64,000 nt of DNA from positions 434,001-498,000 of the forward strand of contig CAXKVV010002149.1 of assembly GCA_964058805.1 (NCBI GenBank), in the 5' to 3' direction. Positions 22,546-34,839 of this stretch are shown one piece after another. Within the stretch, counting starts at the first letter, position 1, and each line of letters begins with the position of its first letter. The notes beneath the pieces were generated by a model that was not told where the DNA came from, made no database searches, and saw only the letters and a program-made list of their open reading frames with translations. The position numbers and the translations under genes were made by a program. Source of the stretch: Schoenoplectus triqueter (lineage: Eukaryota; Streptophyta; Magnoliopsida; Poales; Cyperaceae).

Positions 22546-25500
22546 CAAAAAATGAAAATCTCCTATTGTTGGCTATTTTATATAATAGTATAGATTAATT
22601 AAAATTTAAAAAAATATATATATATGATTGTTTTTATGTTTACGAGTGCTAAATTCGTAGCGAAGCGTGAGTTTCAACTCTAATTACCAAGAACAAGTTA
22701 TAAATGGTGAAAATCAGGACTAAGTCTATAATATATTTAGATTATTTTGTGGCCCGATGATAAATTAATCCATATAATAAGGCCCAGACTGTTCCACGGA
22801 TCAAGCTGTCAAATATCATTCCAAGATCACATGGTATCATAGGAAAAAAATGTTAAATTTGAAATCTCCAGTCTTTAGTTTTAGATCAATGCTTGAATAG
22901 ATATCTTAAGTGCTTGCATGCTATCTCTATATCATCAGTAATTGACACATCAACGATAGATGCATTTTACTTTTAAATTCATACTATAAATGAAAAGGAT
23001 TTAATGCTCATAATCATCTGTATTTATTAGGCCAAGTTTCCAATTTTCACTTAAATTATCCCAAAAGAAAGCTATATGCATATAAATACATGCAGAATTT
23101 TAACAATGTTTCGGTAGCCATTTAAAGATGGTTAAATTGCAAATTTTTGTACAATGATTTTGTTACTGTTTGGTAATATTGAAATAAAATTAAATTAATA
23201 TATTTTGGGTACACACATAACATTTTATATACAAGATATCTATAAATTAATTTTATGATTAGAGAACTTAAAGTCAATTTTGTGAGTTTTAATTTTATTG
23301 ACATCGATGTATGATACTGTTAATTTAGGACATTGGATTCAGTTTCTACTTAAAAGCATGTACAAAACACTTAATGAATTAATATGTTATTTAAGATTTT
23401 AGAAATAATTATTTAAAAACTTGTATAGTTAGCAGTTGGCAATAAGCACTGATGTGACAAGGCTAGGGCAGTAGCAGATTTAGAAAAGAATATAAATCTG
23501 AACACAATATAGTTGGATACGATGATCCAAATTGAAGTCTACATCATCTAATTTCTCAACCCAACAATAATTAAGCCTAGGTACCACTATAAAATAATAT
23601 TTATTTTAGAAGTCTTCAAAAGAAAAATTACTTGTATTTTACTGAATTTTGAAATTTAAGTTCATACTGTCCGCACAGGCCACTTGGCTGGGGTTTGTAT
23701 TCTCTGTTGCACATCACCATGCAACATAGCGTTCAGTAACCAGTACGCAGGGCATGAGGCAACGCAATGCTCAGCAGCAAAAGATCAGGGGATCTGCTGG
23801 GGCTTAATGTCTTGCATCTTTGAGAAATTGCTTCGTACAACCTCAGGAATACAAAACCAATTGAATGACAAACAGCACCCAACCGTAACCAATATTCTTT
23901 CGTTCTTTTGTTCGTTCACTTCATTCATGATTCAATTGTTCCGAAGAAAAACAAGGAGAAGAATCTCACTACTAAGATAAGAGGCCTAAATGGGACCAAG
24001 AACTCGGCTTGTACTTTGAGAAACACGGTTCTATGCTAGCACATGCGTGCTAAGATTGGGATATAAATGCTTATTTCACTGTTCGTGCATGAGATTGAAA
24101 AGAGATGATGGAAGAAATTAAGGATGCTTCTCTTTTTATGAAAGAGACGGAGGAACTACTCCAGCTGTACAAGAAGACCTAGATTCAATCCCCTCAGCAA
24201 CACATTTTTGACAGCTAAAACTAAAAGCGAGGCGGGCTCTATCTAATATTTGGCAACTGGTACAAATGATCATAGTAACTTAAATGGAAGCTAATTAAAA
24301 TGATCTTAAAGAGGTTATGAGTTCAAACCTTTATAAATGTAAAATAAAATTTATGAGTTAGACTCTCATCTTTCTTTTAAAAAATATATATATATTTTGC
24401 AACTGTTGATTTTGACGCTTTTTTGTTTAATCAACTTGTGCAATGAAACTCTAGCACTCAAAACACAAGTGTATTATTATCTCTCACAATAAGCCATAAG
24501 AAACCACGGAAAATTAATTTCACAGCATCTCATTAATCATGGTTTATGCAAATTTATCATTTAAAAATATTATTTTCAAGTTAGTTGATTTTTTTTTTTA
24601 AAATAAGTGTGGAATTCTAATCAACAATGTGTAAAGCATTTGCATATATAAATACATTACCTATTTTCCATACATGCAGAAAATTTAGCAGCTAGAGATA
24701 CAAATAATTTGTAGTTTCCTAAAAAAATACATATCCGGGCTACCTTTGTCAGTATATGCATCTCTATTTCTCATCTTGCTTTTAGTTTTCACTAAAATTG
24801 ATGTATTTTATTTTTATATACCTGCCATCTGTTTTATATGTGTCTGTAATTTTCCTAAATTTTTTACATTTTTTTATTTGATTATTTTTGTACTCGTAGA
24901 ATTGTCAATTATTCATTTTAGAAACGTGTCCTGTATCCATATGCGTTTTTATCGACTATCAATTCACCTCTAGTGCGGATTTGATTTTGAAGACATCTGT
25001 TTAATACCTCGATTTATCCGTAGATATATAGGCCCAATGAGGCAATGACTTAAGAAACATATAAAACTAATTATCTTTTGAATATGCTCTTTGTGCACCT
25101 TTCATCATCGAATTTGTTGACAAGTACTACATATATGCTTGCAATTATTTTAATTAAATTTGCAACTGTAGTAAAATCTGTGGCACGGATACAACCTTTG
25201 TTTGATGCGTCCCATTCAATACCCATGGCCGAAAGATCCAAAAGCTGAAAGGCATGGAATCCAATGAAAATGATTTACAAAGATCAGGGATGTCAATAAG
25301 GTTTGTTCGGCTCGGATAATTCTTATTTAATTAATAAAATGATTTATTAATTATTTTATATAATTTTAATCAATTTAAGGAAGAAAAGACAATTTTGAGT
25401 GACTATTTTCCGTTCTAAATGAGAAAATAAAAATAAAAAATTGAGCTGCAAACGACCAAAACTAAGCCAAGCTTGTAAGCGGCTCGTCAACATAATGAAT

Positions 25501-26090
25501 CGAACTACCTGGTTAACAACTTTGATTTGAGCCAGAATACTGAATTAACTCATTAAAAACTCATTTTATAGTTAACAACATTTTACATAATATTTTTGAC
25601 CAAAATTATACAACGTATTAACAAAAATACTAATAAATCGATTAAATTTTACATAAGTTCCATACAACAATTAAATACAAATCAAACTTTTAAATTATGT
25701 AACACACTAAAAATAATAATTGCACAATATAACAAGAAGTAATAATTTAACAAGTCGAACCAGCAGAGCAGAGTCAAGCTCTTTATCCACTCATTAACTT
25801 AACAAATCTAATAAGCTGGCTTATAAACAACTATGTTTATTAACGAGACAGCCAATCTAATCAGGCTGCTTCTGTGCTGATTTCAAGTGGATCATGAGTC
25901 TCAAGTTTTTCTTATAGGCCGTAACTTGCAATTAATGCTGTAAAAATAAATTTCGTTCCTAATTAAAGTTACTTGGTCCAAGGAAGAGGCCGGAATCCAA
26001 CGAATTTGCAAAAATCCTTGTCATGGCCCTTGATGGTTAGTGGTTACTGATAACCAACTAAAATGGCGTTAACAAGGTTCATGCCTTCAT
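22546..26090. other. AT-rich intergenic DNA, nothing recognised
   Basis: No coding region that I can support; the open frames are short and of random-looking composition. The sequence is AT-rich with scattered homopolymers, such as the ATATATAT run near 24,390. Sequence near 25,300-25,870 looks like old transposon debris, but I found no paired termini. Confidence 0.6.
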
Positions 26091-26201
26091 GGCATGTGTC
26101 TTTCTTTGCACACTGTACCTCACGATTTCTTTTCTTCTCTCTTCTTCACTGCATATCGTTTCTTCTTTTTTTTCATTTTCTGGCTTTTTGTTTTCAGCTA
26201 T

Positions 26202-26270
26202 GGTGATGAAGAGGAGGAGGATGATGATGCTGATGAAGAGGAGGACGATGATGATGATATGATGAAGAGA
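26202..26270 (+). repeat. GAT/GAG trinucleotide microsatellite
   Basis: An imperfect run of GATGAT, GAGGAG and GACGAT triplets. Read forward it encodes a stretch of Asp and Glu inside a 68-codon frame. I regard that frame as a by-product of the microsatellite, because the part before it is hydrophobic filler without any recognisable domain. Confidence 0.8.
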
Positions 26271-26821
26271 TGTAAAATACTAGGATGTTATAAGCTATGA
26301 AGAAGAGGGCAGGCTCTCCTTTCATCCTCACTTGGTCACCTCTCTACAAATCTAGTGATGCCAAAATATCTGACGACATTACATTTTTGACATGTAATTG
26401 ATGTGATGTGCGATGGTTTTTGGATTGATTTTAATTTTGAAAAAAAAAAAGAATGAGCAAGAGAGAGAGCCTAATAAGATTGGATTTCTGACTGAGATAT
26501 TGTGTTTTTCTATACCCTTCTTTGTACTTACCTATTCTGTATCTAATTGGACCTGAGTAAATTTTCCGTTGTGTTGTTGTTTCTTCTTGGGCCGAGGGAA
26601 TGGGCTAGAATGGAAACAAATCTGGGTTTTTCATTTTTTTTTAAAAGTTAAAATAAATCCCAAAATAACAAAAACATAATTAGTGATGCAATAAGAAAAT
26701 TGTCAGATGTAATCTTTGCCACTGAATCAATCGTTCAAGAGCTTCATTCTGATTTCCCCTACTCTTAACATGTTTGTGAAGGGTCCACCAAATCATCTAC
26801 ATGCTTGTCATTATTTTTATA

Positions 26822-27260
26822 ACTAGGGCTATAACTCGGGATTCGCCCTGATAATATAGTTCTCAAATAAATAATTAATAATATAAAATTTTTAAATATA
26901 TTTAACAAAATTTCACCTAAAAGAAAATTTGGACACAATATTTTTAAATACTAAGTAATAATAATTATTATCATAATAATTATATTAACAATGAATAATA
27001 TAAATAAACACATAATAATCTATAAATGATCATATAAAAAAGTTCAATCATTTTAAAAGTTAAGTTTCACCTTAAGTATATTATACATATTATTTTAAAT
27101 GAGTATAGAGAAACTATTTTATATAAATCTTTAGATTTAAGAAGATGAAAAGATTTAAACAAAATCAATGGTGAAAAAAAATAATAATGTGATATGTTTG
27201 AAAATTTTAAAAGTTTAACTACCTTTATATATTAAGAATTGATCTAAACACATTGAATAT
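26822..27260 (+). repeat. Dispersed repeat, copy 1
   Basis: Begins with ACTAGGGCTATAACTCGGG and contains GTTCTCAAATAAATAATTAA, TTTTTAAATATATTTAA, GGACACAATATTTTTAAAT and TTATTTTAAATGAG in order. The same blocks recur in the same order and orientation at 36,261-36,690. I could not identify terminal repeats, so the class (non-LTR, Helitron or other) is open. Confidence 0.7.
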
Positions 27261-28201
27261 ACTCATACTAAACTGGTAACTTGTACCATATGATCTCACA
27301 TCTGCTCTACCCTCGATGCACAGTGCCCCCTTTAATGTTTCAACAAGACGAAAGTAATGGATTAAATGGCAACTCATGACGATGGGATCATTGTTTTCTC
27401 ATATGGGGGACATCAGGTTAAGCATTATTTACACGCTACACTAATACACGACCCACATACTGTGCTGAAGCTTCAATTACTAATTCTAACCCATATGAGA
27501 AAACTCGTTTCTTCAGAACTCTTTATGACTTCTTTGTTATCAGTGTTGTTCAGTTAAATGAGTGTGAATTAATGGATATGTCTACCTCTTAGCTTTTCAG
27601 TTCCAACTTGTTGTAGCTACAATCACATTATAACAGTGGAGTATGTTCAATGTTCAGAATCATCTTATTCCACGTCGACATGAATGCATTAGATAATAAT
27701 TGCTTTTTAGGATAATCATATGTATTACAAATACATATATGATGCGGCGTTTCCTCAGAAAAAAAAAAACAAAAAGTATGATGACTGTCTTTTTCATGTG
27801 TCATATAAATATTAATATTTGCTTAATTGTTAATTAAAATTACTTAATTATTAATTGAAATTGCTTATTTGTTAATTGAAAATCCAACCACTATATCTCA
27901 CATGATCTTTTTTTCTCTCACCTTAGAGCATTTACTTTGCTGATGATTGTCAAAAGTAAAATTTCATTTCACATCATAAAATTGACAATATTTTTCAAGA
28001 GTGGCATCTCTGAATATAATGAAATTGTCAAAATGACACTGTCGTAATTAATTTTCTACTTCTCCGCTGACGTGGCTTGTCAAATATACTGTCAAATTTA
28101 GATAATTATTTAATTTTATTTAGCATCAGCATCTCTAAAATTCAAATGACAATTATCAAATAAAATTTAATAATTAATTTAACAATGATATATGAATTCT
28201 C
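27261..28201. other. Intergenic DNA with a small tandem repeat
   Basis: AT-rich and without a supportable gene. It includes three tandem copies of a 21-bp unit built on TTGCTTAATTGTTAATTAAA at 27,819-27,881. The stretch 27,925-28,140, with TTAGAGCATTTACTTTGC at one end and GCATCAGCATCTCTAA at the other, may be an old small transposon, but the ends are too weakly matched to call. Confidence 0.55.
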
Positions 28202-28204
28202 TAA

Positions 28205-29250
28205 GGGTTTGTTTGACAAATCAAGGAATAAATTTAGAATAGTGGTAATTTTGGAAGAGTGATAGAATAGTGTCTTTTTGGAAGAGTGGTATTCTTGACT
28301 ATTCGGAAGAGCGAAAATATTGTTAATCAGAATAGTTAAAATATGGATAATTATGATACTAACAATGATGATGATAATAAAAATAATAGTAAAATAATAA
28401 TAATAATAATAATAATAATTCATAATCATAATAAATAATAATATTCATAGTTGTAATCATAATAATATAATAAAAATAAAAATATATAATTATAATCATA
28501 ATTATAATCATAATCATAATAATAATAAATAATTTTAATTTTATAATCATAATATAATAATATAATAATATAATATAACATAATTTAATAATAATCATAA
28601 TCATAGTCGTAATTAAAATAATATAATAATAAAAAATTATAATCATTATAATATAATAATAATATAATCATCACTATAATAATAATATAATAATATAATG
28701 ATAATATAACCATAATTAAAATATAATAATAATATAATAAATAACCATAATAATATCATAATAATAAAAAATCATAATTATAATAATATAGTAATAAAAT
28801 AAACATAATAATAATATCATAATAATAAATAATCATACTTATAATAATATAATAATAAAATAATCATATTTATATTCATAATATAATAATATAATACTAA
28901 AATTATATTATTATAATATAATAATAATAATAATAAAGAGTAAAATAAATAATATTATAATACTAACGATGATGATAAAAAATAATAATCATAATATAAT
29001 ATAATAATATAATACAAATAAATCATAATCATAATCATAATCATAAGCATAATATAATAATATAATACAACGTAATCAAATAATAATCGCTATTCCGATG
29101 AGAGCTAATTCGGTATACCACCTATAACTTGGTATACCGGATTAGCACTCTTCTGCACTCTTCTACTTAGTCTAAAATTCGTTTGACAAATTAATTCATT
29201 GAAATAACAATTCTATTCTAACTTTTTGCTATTCCATTAAGTGTCAACCC
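28205..29250. mobile_element. Tourist-like (PIF/Harbinger) element with ATA-rich interior
   Basis: The left end starts GGGTTTGTTTGACAAATC and the right end, read on the other strand, starts GGGTTGACACTTAATGG. Both then continue with GGAATA and TTAGAATAG. The element is flanked by TAA on both sides (28,202-28,204 and 29,251-29,253). A TAA/TTA duplication and GGG-starting termini are the known signature of Tourist MITEs and PIF/Harbinger elements. Roughly 28,360-29,080 is a long imperfect run of AATAAT and AATCATAAT units with no coding content. At 1,046 bp it is larger than a usual MITE because of this run. Confidence 0.7.
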
Positions 29251-29253
29251 TAA

Positions 29254-31899
29254 AAATAAGGACCACCCTTTTGAAAAGAACAGTATTTCACACTGCACGA
29301 TGCAAAGGATATGAATTCCATGAGGGGCTCCTAACTTTAGCAGTCTCGTCCACTTCTTCAACGGGCCAACCAGACCTCAGACCTCCAAATTTGGGCCTTT
29401 GAATTTTCAGAAACTGCGGGTTCCGTAAATTCCGCAGAAAAATTACACTCATTCATTAATTTGAAGGCTCTTTTGCTATTTTTAGTTTTACAGCACATCT
29501 GAAGTTGATATGTTTTCCAGGGGAATCTCAAGCCCTCATGCGTCAGACAACTTAAGTTTCGGAATTTGGGTGAATCAACTAAGATGACTGTGGATTTATT
29601 TCAACTTTGAATAACCGCAATATTTTTTTAATCAAATTTCGGATTTACAACCTCATATATAAAAAAAAGGTTATCTAAATCATAAATAAAAAATAATTGG
29701 TTTCATGATAATTCAGATTGTTAATTAAATACTTGAACTCCCATAAATTTTAAACTACAGATTATGTCTTTGTAAAAATTAAATTCGAAGTCTGTCTTGG
29801 ACTTGTCCCTCTCCTCTTGGACGAGATATTCCTATAAAATATTGTCAATTACTTTCACCCAGCGTGGGACCTCTCTAAACACAATTTAGTGAAAAGAAAA
29901 TTAAATTTATAGGTTTTCAGCAGGGCTAGTCTGTGCATCGTTTTGATCAATAACGATGTAATATTTTTGTATTAAATGTTGTAAGTATATAATTTAAAAG
30001 AAAACAACTTTTTACAAATTTTTAAAGTTGGATGACTTAAGCCTTATTTTATTTTTTATTTTAAAAAAAAAAAGAAAAATGCATTTCTCCCATGTCATTT
30101 TCTTCTCGATTAATTTCAGATTAGTGTTCTGAGAATAAAAGTAAACTGCGATCATGTCTATGCCAAACTTTACTGCAAAATAGAATCCAATTTATCGCTC
30201 TGGTTGTAAATGCATGAATTTATTTTTAAGAATTTTTGGATTCAAGTGAAGTGAACACAACACGAAAAAATGTTTATGTGATTTTTACACGAAAAAATGT
30301 TTATGAGATTTTTTTTCATCAACTAGATGTAAACCAAAAAAAAATAGAAAGAAATATTGAACACTTGGATTTTGAAGAAATACATTTCGCAAGGCCAAAA
30401 ATGCTAAAAATTATAACTAAAAAAATTACAAAATGTCAATAAAAACTCAATAACTTTTTATTTGACCTCCATTTGAAGTTGAACAGCGTAAATCCGCCTT
30501 TAAATACAAGAAACCACACAAAAGGACCATATTTTAATTGGGAAAAATCTTTGGCACCTTTTAAGAATTCCTGCATTAAGAAATTGCAAACAGATCAGCA
30601 GCCCAACCAGGACGTCAACGTCTTCCCATATTTAAAAGATGTTATGTATTTTCTTTTTGTGGGCCTGTACTCTTGCTTAAAAAAAAAATGTTCCTTGAGC
30701 ATCTTGCCTTCTTGTGATGTCTCTAATTTGCATCCTATTGGACGATGTGCATCATATATCAATCAATTATTTCTCATCATTGGCATCAATTAATATTTAG
30801 AGTTGAGTACGTGTCTATGAAAAATACAAGTGAGATTTACAATATCTTATTTTATTCGATCGCATGGTTTTGTATACGACTAGCATCATTAACTGATAAC
30901 AAGCTGTTTCTCTTTATAGAAAGATGGCACATGGCACCAAATAATTATTGTAGAATTTTTGCGAATTTCAGTGCAAAAGTTAACCTATACAGTTTATCAG
31001 AAAAACTTGTGTAGATAATTTACTTATGTTTTTAATTTGTTAATAGTTGGTGGTGAAACAAAGTAGAAGTTAGTGTAAGAAACAAAAATGTCCTATATAA
31101 TTAGGGATATGTTGGTCTCCAAGAATATATTAATTAGGTAAGTAAATTAATGAACGTTCCGAGGTGGAATAAATTTGGTAAAGTTAAGATAGAGTGAAAT
31201 CATTCCATGCGACAGATGGCTTATCTCTTAATCGCAAATTATAAAGTATGATTGAGACTTAATCTAACTTTCTATGACAAACAGAAAGCAGTAGGTCAAC
31301 AACTCTGACCTTATATATAAGATGCATTCCATCGTTGCATGTATAATTGTATAACATGCATATGTACGTTCGGAAGGGGGTTAAAACAATGAAATTAACA
31401 ATTCCGTTAATTGTGGGTTCCACTCAACCTTTAGTCGGAAGTTCTGACAAAATTGCGTCCTCTTCCATTACAAAATTTCCATGCTTCCATCACTATTCAC
31501 TGGTCTGTCAATTCATTTTTGACTTATTGGGCACATATTAAAAGCGACGAAAAATAACTATCAAATGTCAATTGAAAGACTGTAATTGATTCCGATCGAT
31601 GCAATTAGAAAGACATTTTCTGTGGTACATCACATTTTCAGATACGTTTATTAATATCGTCATCAATATGGCCTTAACTATGCACAATATATGAGTTATT
31701 ATGTATCTTAATAACTATATTATATCACTCATTTTATACACTACTGTTATTATACACATAAAATGAGTTATTAATCATATTAACAGTATCAACTAAGTAC
31801 CATCAAATGAGTTATTAATCATATTAACATTATCAACCAAGTATTATATAGAATAAATAATATAAGAACGTCCTAAAATATGCAAAATAACTTTACATA
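29254..31899. other. AT-rich intergenic DNA, nothing recognised
   Basis: No gene I can support. Open frames up to about 106 codons occur, but none shows a recognisable domain or codon pattern. A local duplication with ACACGAAAAAATGTTTATG occurs twice near 30,255-30,310. Near 31,740-31,850 the phrase ATGAGTTATTAATCATATTA recurs. Confidence 0.6.

Positions 31900-31963
<64 letters not shown>
31900..31963 (+). repeat. (TA)n followed by (GA)n microsatellite
   Basis: About 38 bp of TA repeats, interrupted once, followed by about 26 bp of GA repeats. It abuts the left end of the foldback element. Confidence 0.95.
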
Positions 31964-32363
31964 TCTGACTATGGTGCTTTGCAAAGTACGGAGGCGTTGT
32001 ATGCTTTGCGCTCTATTTTTAATTTCAAGTCAGAAATAATCGATCTGAACCGTTCAATCTAATCTTCATATAAAAATCTATTAGTAAACCAAATTTTATA
32101 TTTTTTTAGAATTTTTTTGCTATTTTTACTGATAAGGAGAAAAATGACTTGATCTGAGAATTCCGGTTCATCTAAAAATGATGGTTTTCCCCCTATCCAA
32201 AAAAATAGTAAATAAATTCTAAAAAAATATAAAATTTGGTTTGCAAATAGATTTTGATATGGAGATTAGATTGAGCGGTTTGGATCAATTATTTTTGACT
32301 TAAAATTAAAAATAGAGCGCAAAGCACACAACGTTTTTGTACTTTGCAAAGCACCATAGCCTA

Positions 32364-32366
<3 letters not shown>
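31964..32366. mobile_element. Foldback MITE with TIRs over nearly its full length
   Basis: The outer 20 bases CTATGGTGCTTTGCAAAGTA start at 31,969 and recur exactly inverted, ending at 32,359. Homology of the two arms continues inward through GCTTTGCGCTCTATTTTTAA, the AATCTAATCT and TCTATT blocks, and AACCAAATTTTATATTTTTT. Only a central loop of roughly 80-100 bp stays unpaired. It is flanked by TA-rich runs on both sides, so a target duplication cannot be read; a TA target is possible. The family is not identified. Confidence 0.8.

Positions 32367-32368
<2 letters not shown>

Positions 32369-32432
<64 letters not shown>
32369..32432 (+). repeat. (TA)32 microsatellite
   Basis: Uninterrupted AT dinucleotides directly right of the foldback element. 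Together with the TA run on its left this suggests insertion into, or expansion around, a TA tract. Confidence 0.97.
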
Positions 32433-32438
<6 letters not shown>

Positions 32439-32559
32439 TGATATCAGCAAGTGTATCCCTAAAACATTTTCTTTTCTGTATAGCATCTCCTATGTAACAG
32501 TAGTGATTATTACATATATAATAGGTGGCAATTTAGGAAAAAAGAAAAAGAGAGCAGAA

Positions 32560-32815
32560 ATTGGACTGTAATTTTTTTTATCCCGATTTTGCTTTCGTAT
32601 TTTCCACAATTCAATAATGACTCTGTCTGACACAGTTCAAAATGAGTGAAATATCTAAAAAATAGTAAAAATATTTTAAAAATATAAATTTAGTCTCCAA
32701 CCATATTTTCATATGAAGATTATTTTTGAGCAGCTCGGATCAATCAATTTGACTTTAAGAATCGAAGAAATAATCCATAGCATTGTGACGATTAGTGTTA
32801 TGCATAGTATTATAG
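32560..32815. mobile_element. Degraded relative of the foldback MITE
   Basis: The blocks GAAGATTATTTTTGAGCAG, CTCGGATCAATCAATTTGAC and TTAAGAATCGAAGAAATAAT parallel the right arm of the element at 31,964-32,366 in the same order. CATAGCATTG takes the place of its terminal part. Indels and substitutions are many, so the limits are approximate. Confidence 0.4.
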
Positions 32816-34169
32816 TCCAACTCTTAATTTATTATGAATTGTAAATATGAAATTGCTTCAAATTAGATACACACTCATGAATTTATTTTTCAATGATATT
32901 TTATCAAAATTTTATTAAATGAGTTTTGTTTTTAATTGAGCTAAAGAGTGTACAAGCTTTCAGCCAAGGAATTAATTTCTATTGATATTAAATTCTCTTG
33001 ATCTGTTATGGTCGACAAAGTTATTATGAAATAGTATGCCTGTCCTCTGTAATTGATTATGTACATACTTTGGTATATATTCAAAACCTATTGATCGGCC
33101 AATTTCTTCAATACTATCGGGAATTAAATGATTTTATAGTAAATCTAGTGATTAAGTTCATTAAATTTCTTTATTCAGATGTTTATTTTTTTCAGCATGT
33201 TGTTTTTATTTAAATTCAGTTTCCAATGGTTTCAAATTTGCTATTATTCTTGCTCAATTGTAAGTCCCCTTTTTTCATCCCTTATCCACCGCTAGTTGAC
33301 AAATAATGGTTCAGATTTCATGCTTTCTATTTAGATATATTATGTATTTCTCCCTATTATTTATGGTATTTTTATTTGGCCCTGATACATACTTATGTTT
33401 AATGAAAATGTTTCATGTATATGTTATTATTATTTTTTTAACAAATGATATGAATCTTTATTAACAGAGATATTTAATGCAAAACAAAAGGTTCATCTTT
33501 CATTACCACAAGAAATAATTCTTATTATGAAAGAGTATAAAATGAAAATTAGGAAATTTTTGTATGAAAAATATATATTGTTGAAATTGAGATAAATTTT
33601 TAATTCGGTTTGTTTTTTTTTATTTGGTATAGAATTTTTTTAGATATCTTAAGAAAGAAAGTTTCAAATTTATTTTAAATATAATGCTTAACAAGATTTT
33701 CAACACTGATACTTTCTAATTTTGGCCTTCAAGTTTTGATAAATTAAAACAATTTTTATGAACTTCATTGTACATATTAACAATACAATATTATACATAA
33801 ATCATGACTTATTATACAATATACTAATACATATCAAAGAAGCGTGAGGTATTGCTTATGAAGGATAATGATAAATTTTCTGGAAAGGAAAGTTAAGGAC
33901 GGTGGTAAATTTTTAAAAGAAAATGTATATAAATCTCAATCTTTTTTGTAAATAAAGATTAAAAGTAACGTCCTGCGGTTGACCAAGAATAATAGCAGAC
34001 TAGGACCCGTTTTCTATATATTTCATTATTTCGTCAAACATTCAATAAGAATTTCTTTTCTTTATATAAGAATAAAACGAGAAGCTACACTTTTTTTTCT
34101 TCCTCTTTTTTTCTGAATTAGGAGCTATCTCATAATCATTCATGGCCTCATGGGTATGGTCTTCTCTCT
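32816..34169. other. AT-rich intergenic DNA, nothing recognised
   Basis: No gene, structural RNA or paired transposon ends that I can support. Poly-T and poly-A runs are frequent. Confidence 0.6.
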
Positions 34170-34417
34170 CCCAGATTTTAGTAATAATATGATTTATTAA
34201 ATTAATATTATTAAAAATAAGAGTGAGAAACGTAAAATTTCAAATATACGAATGGCAGCGCGCCACTGGCAGTGGCGCGCTGTTTGAATTTACGAAACGC
34301 GCCACTGTCAGTGGCGCGTTTCATTTTTTTTTTTTTTTACGAAACGCGCCACTGCCAGTGGCGCGTTTCCGTTTTTTTTTTTTTTTACGAAACGCGCCAC
34401 TGCCAGTGGCGCGTTTC

Positions 34418-34450
<33 letters not shown>

Positions 34451-34685
34451 GAAACGCGCCACTGGCAGTGGCGCGTTTCCTTCTTATATATACAAAACGC
34501 ACGCAGGCGCAAGTGAGATGGAGGCGTTTCATTATTTTTTTGAAACGCGCCACTGCCAGTGGCGCGTTTCGTCCGCGCCACTGACAGTGGCGCGCTGCCA
34601 TTCGTATATTTGAAATTTTACGGTTTTGAGTCTTATTTTTAACAATATTAATTTAATAATACTTATTAATAATAAAAACTGTCTC
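34170..34685. mobile_element. MITE-like element made of seven GC-rich palindromes
   Basis: The outer arms are inverted repeats of about 90 bp. The left arm contains TTATTAAATTAATATTATTA, then AAATTTCAAATATACGAATG. The right arm carries the same blocks inverted, ending near 34,685. Inside are seven near-perfect palindromes built on CGCGCCACTG-N-CAGTGGCGCG: 34,256-34,282, 34,294-34,322, 34,341-34,369, 34,387-34,419, 34,451-34,479, 34,542-34,570 and 34,574-34,594. The inner five extend to GAAACGCGCCACTG arms, and most are separated by T-runs of 12-30. I could not find a clear target duplication, so the superfamily and exact ends are open. Short open frames across it are by-products of the palindromes. 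Confidence 0.75.
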
Positions 34686-34839
34686 TCTCCTCACGTGAGG
34701 CGTATAAGACAAGGCTACAGAGCAAGACCAAATATAAACTTTGCATTGGGATTTTCTCGTGCCTTGAAATCACGTCTGACAGTCTAATTTGTTTTTCTTG
34801 GCTAATCTCAGCAATCTTCACCTCTGCGTACAAATTTCA

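Noticed and set aside
25290..25870. Possible MITE beginning GGGATGTCAATAAGG
   Set aside because: Only one end resembles a transposon terminus; no matching inverted end or target duplication was found.
26094..26300. 68-codon frame with an acidic Asp/Glu run
   Set aside because: It is a GAT/GAG microsatellite preceded by an unrelated hydrophobic stretch, with no gene context.
28142..28646. Two 95-codon minus-strand frames rich in Ile and Tyr
   Set aside because: They arise from the ATA/ATC-rich interior of the Tourist-like element.
34256..34594. CRISPR-like array of repeats with spacers
   Set aside because: The repeats are palindromes separated by T-runs, not unique spacers, and lie inside a TIR element in plant nuclear DNA.
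34223..34613. Short open frames giving RNAPLAVARF- or ETRHCQWRVS-type peptides
   Set aside because: They are translations of the palindromes in different frames and have no independent support.
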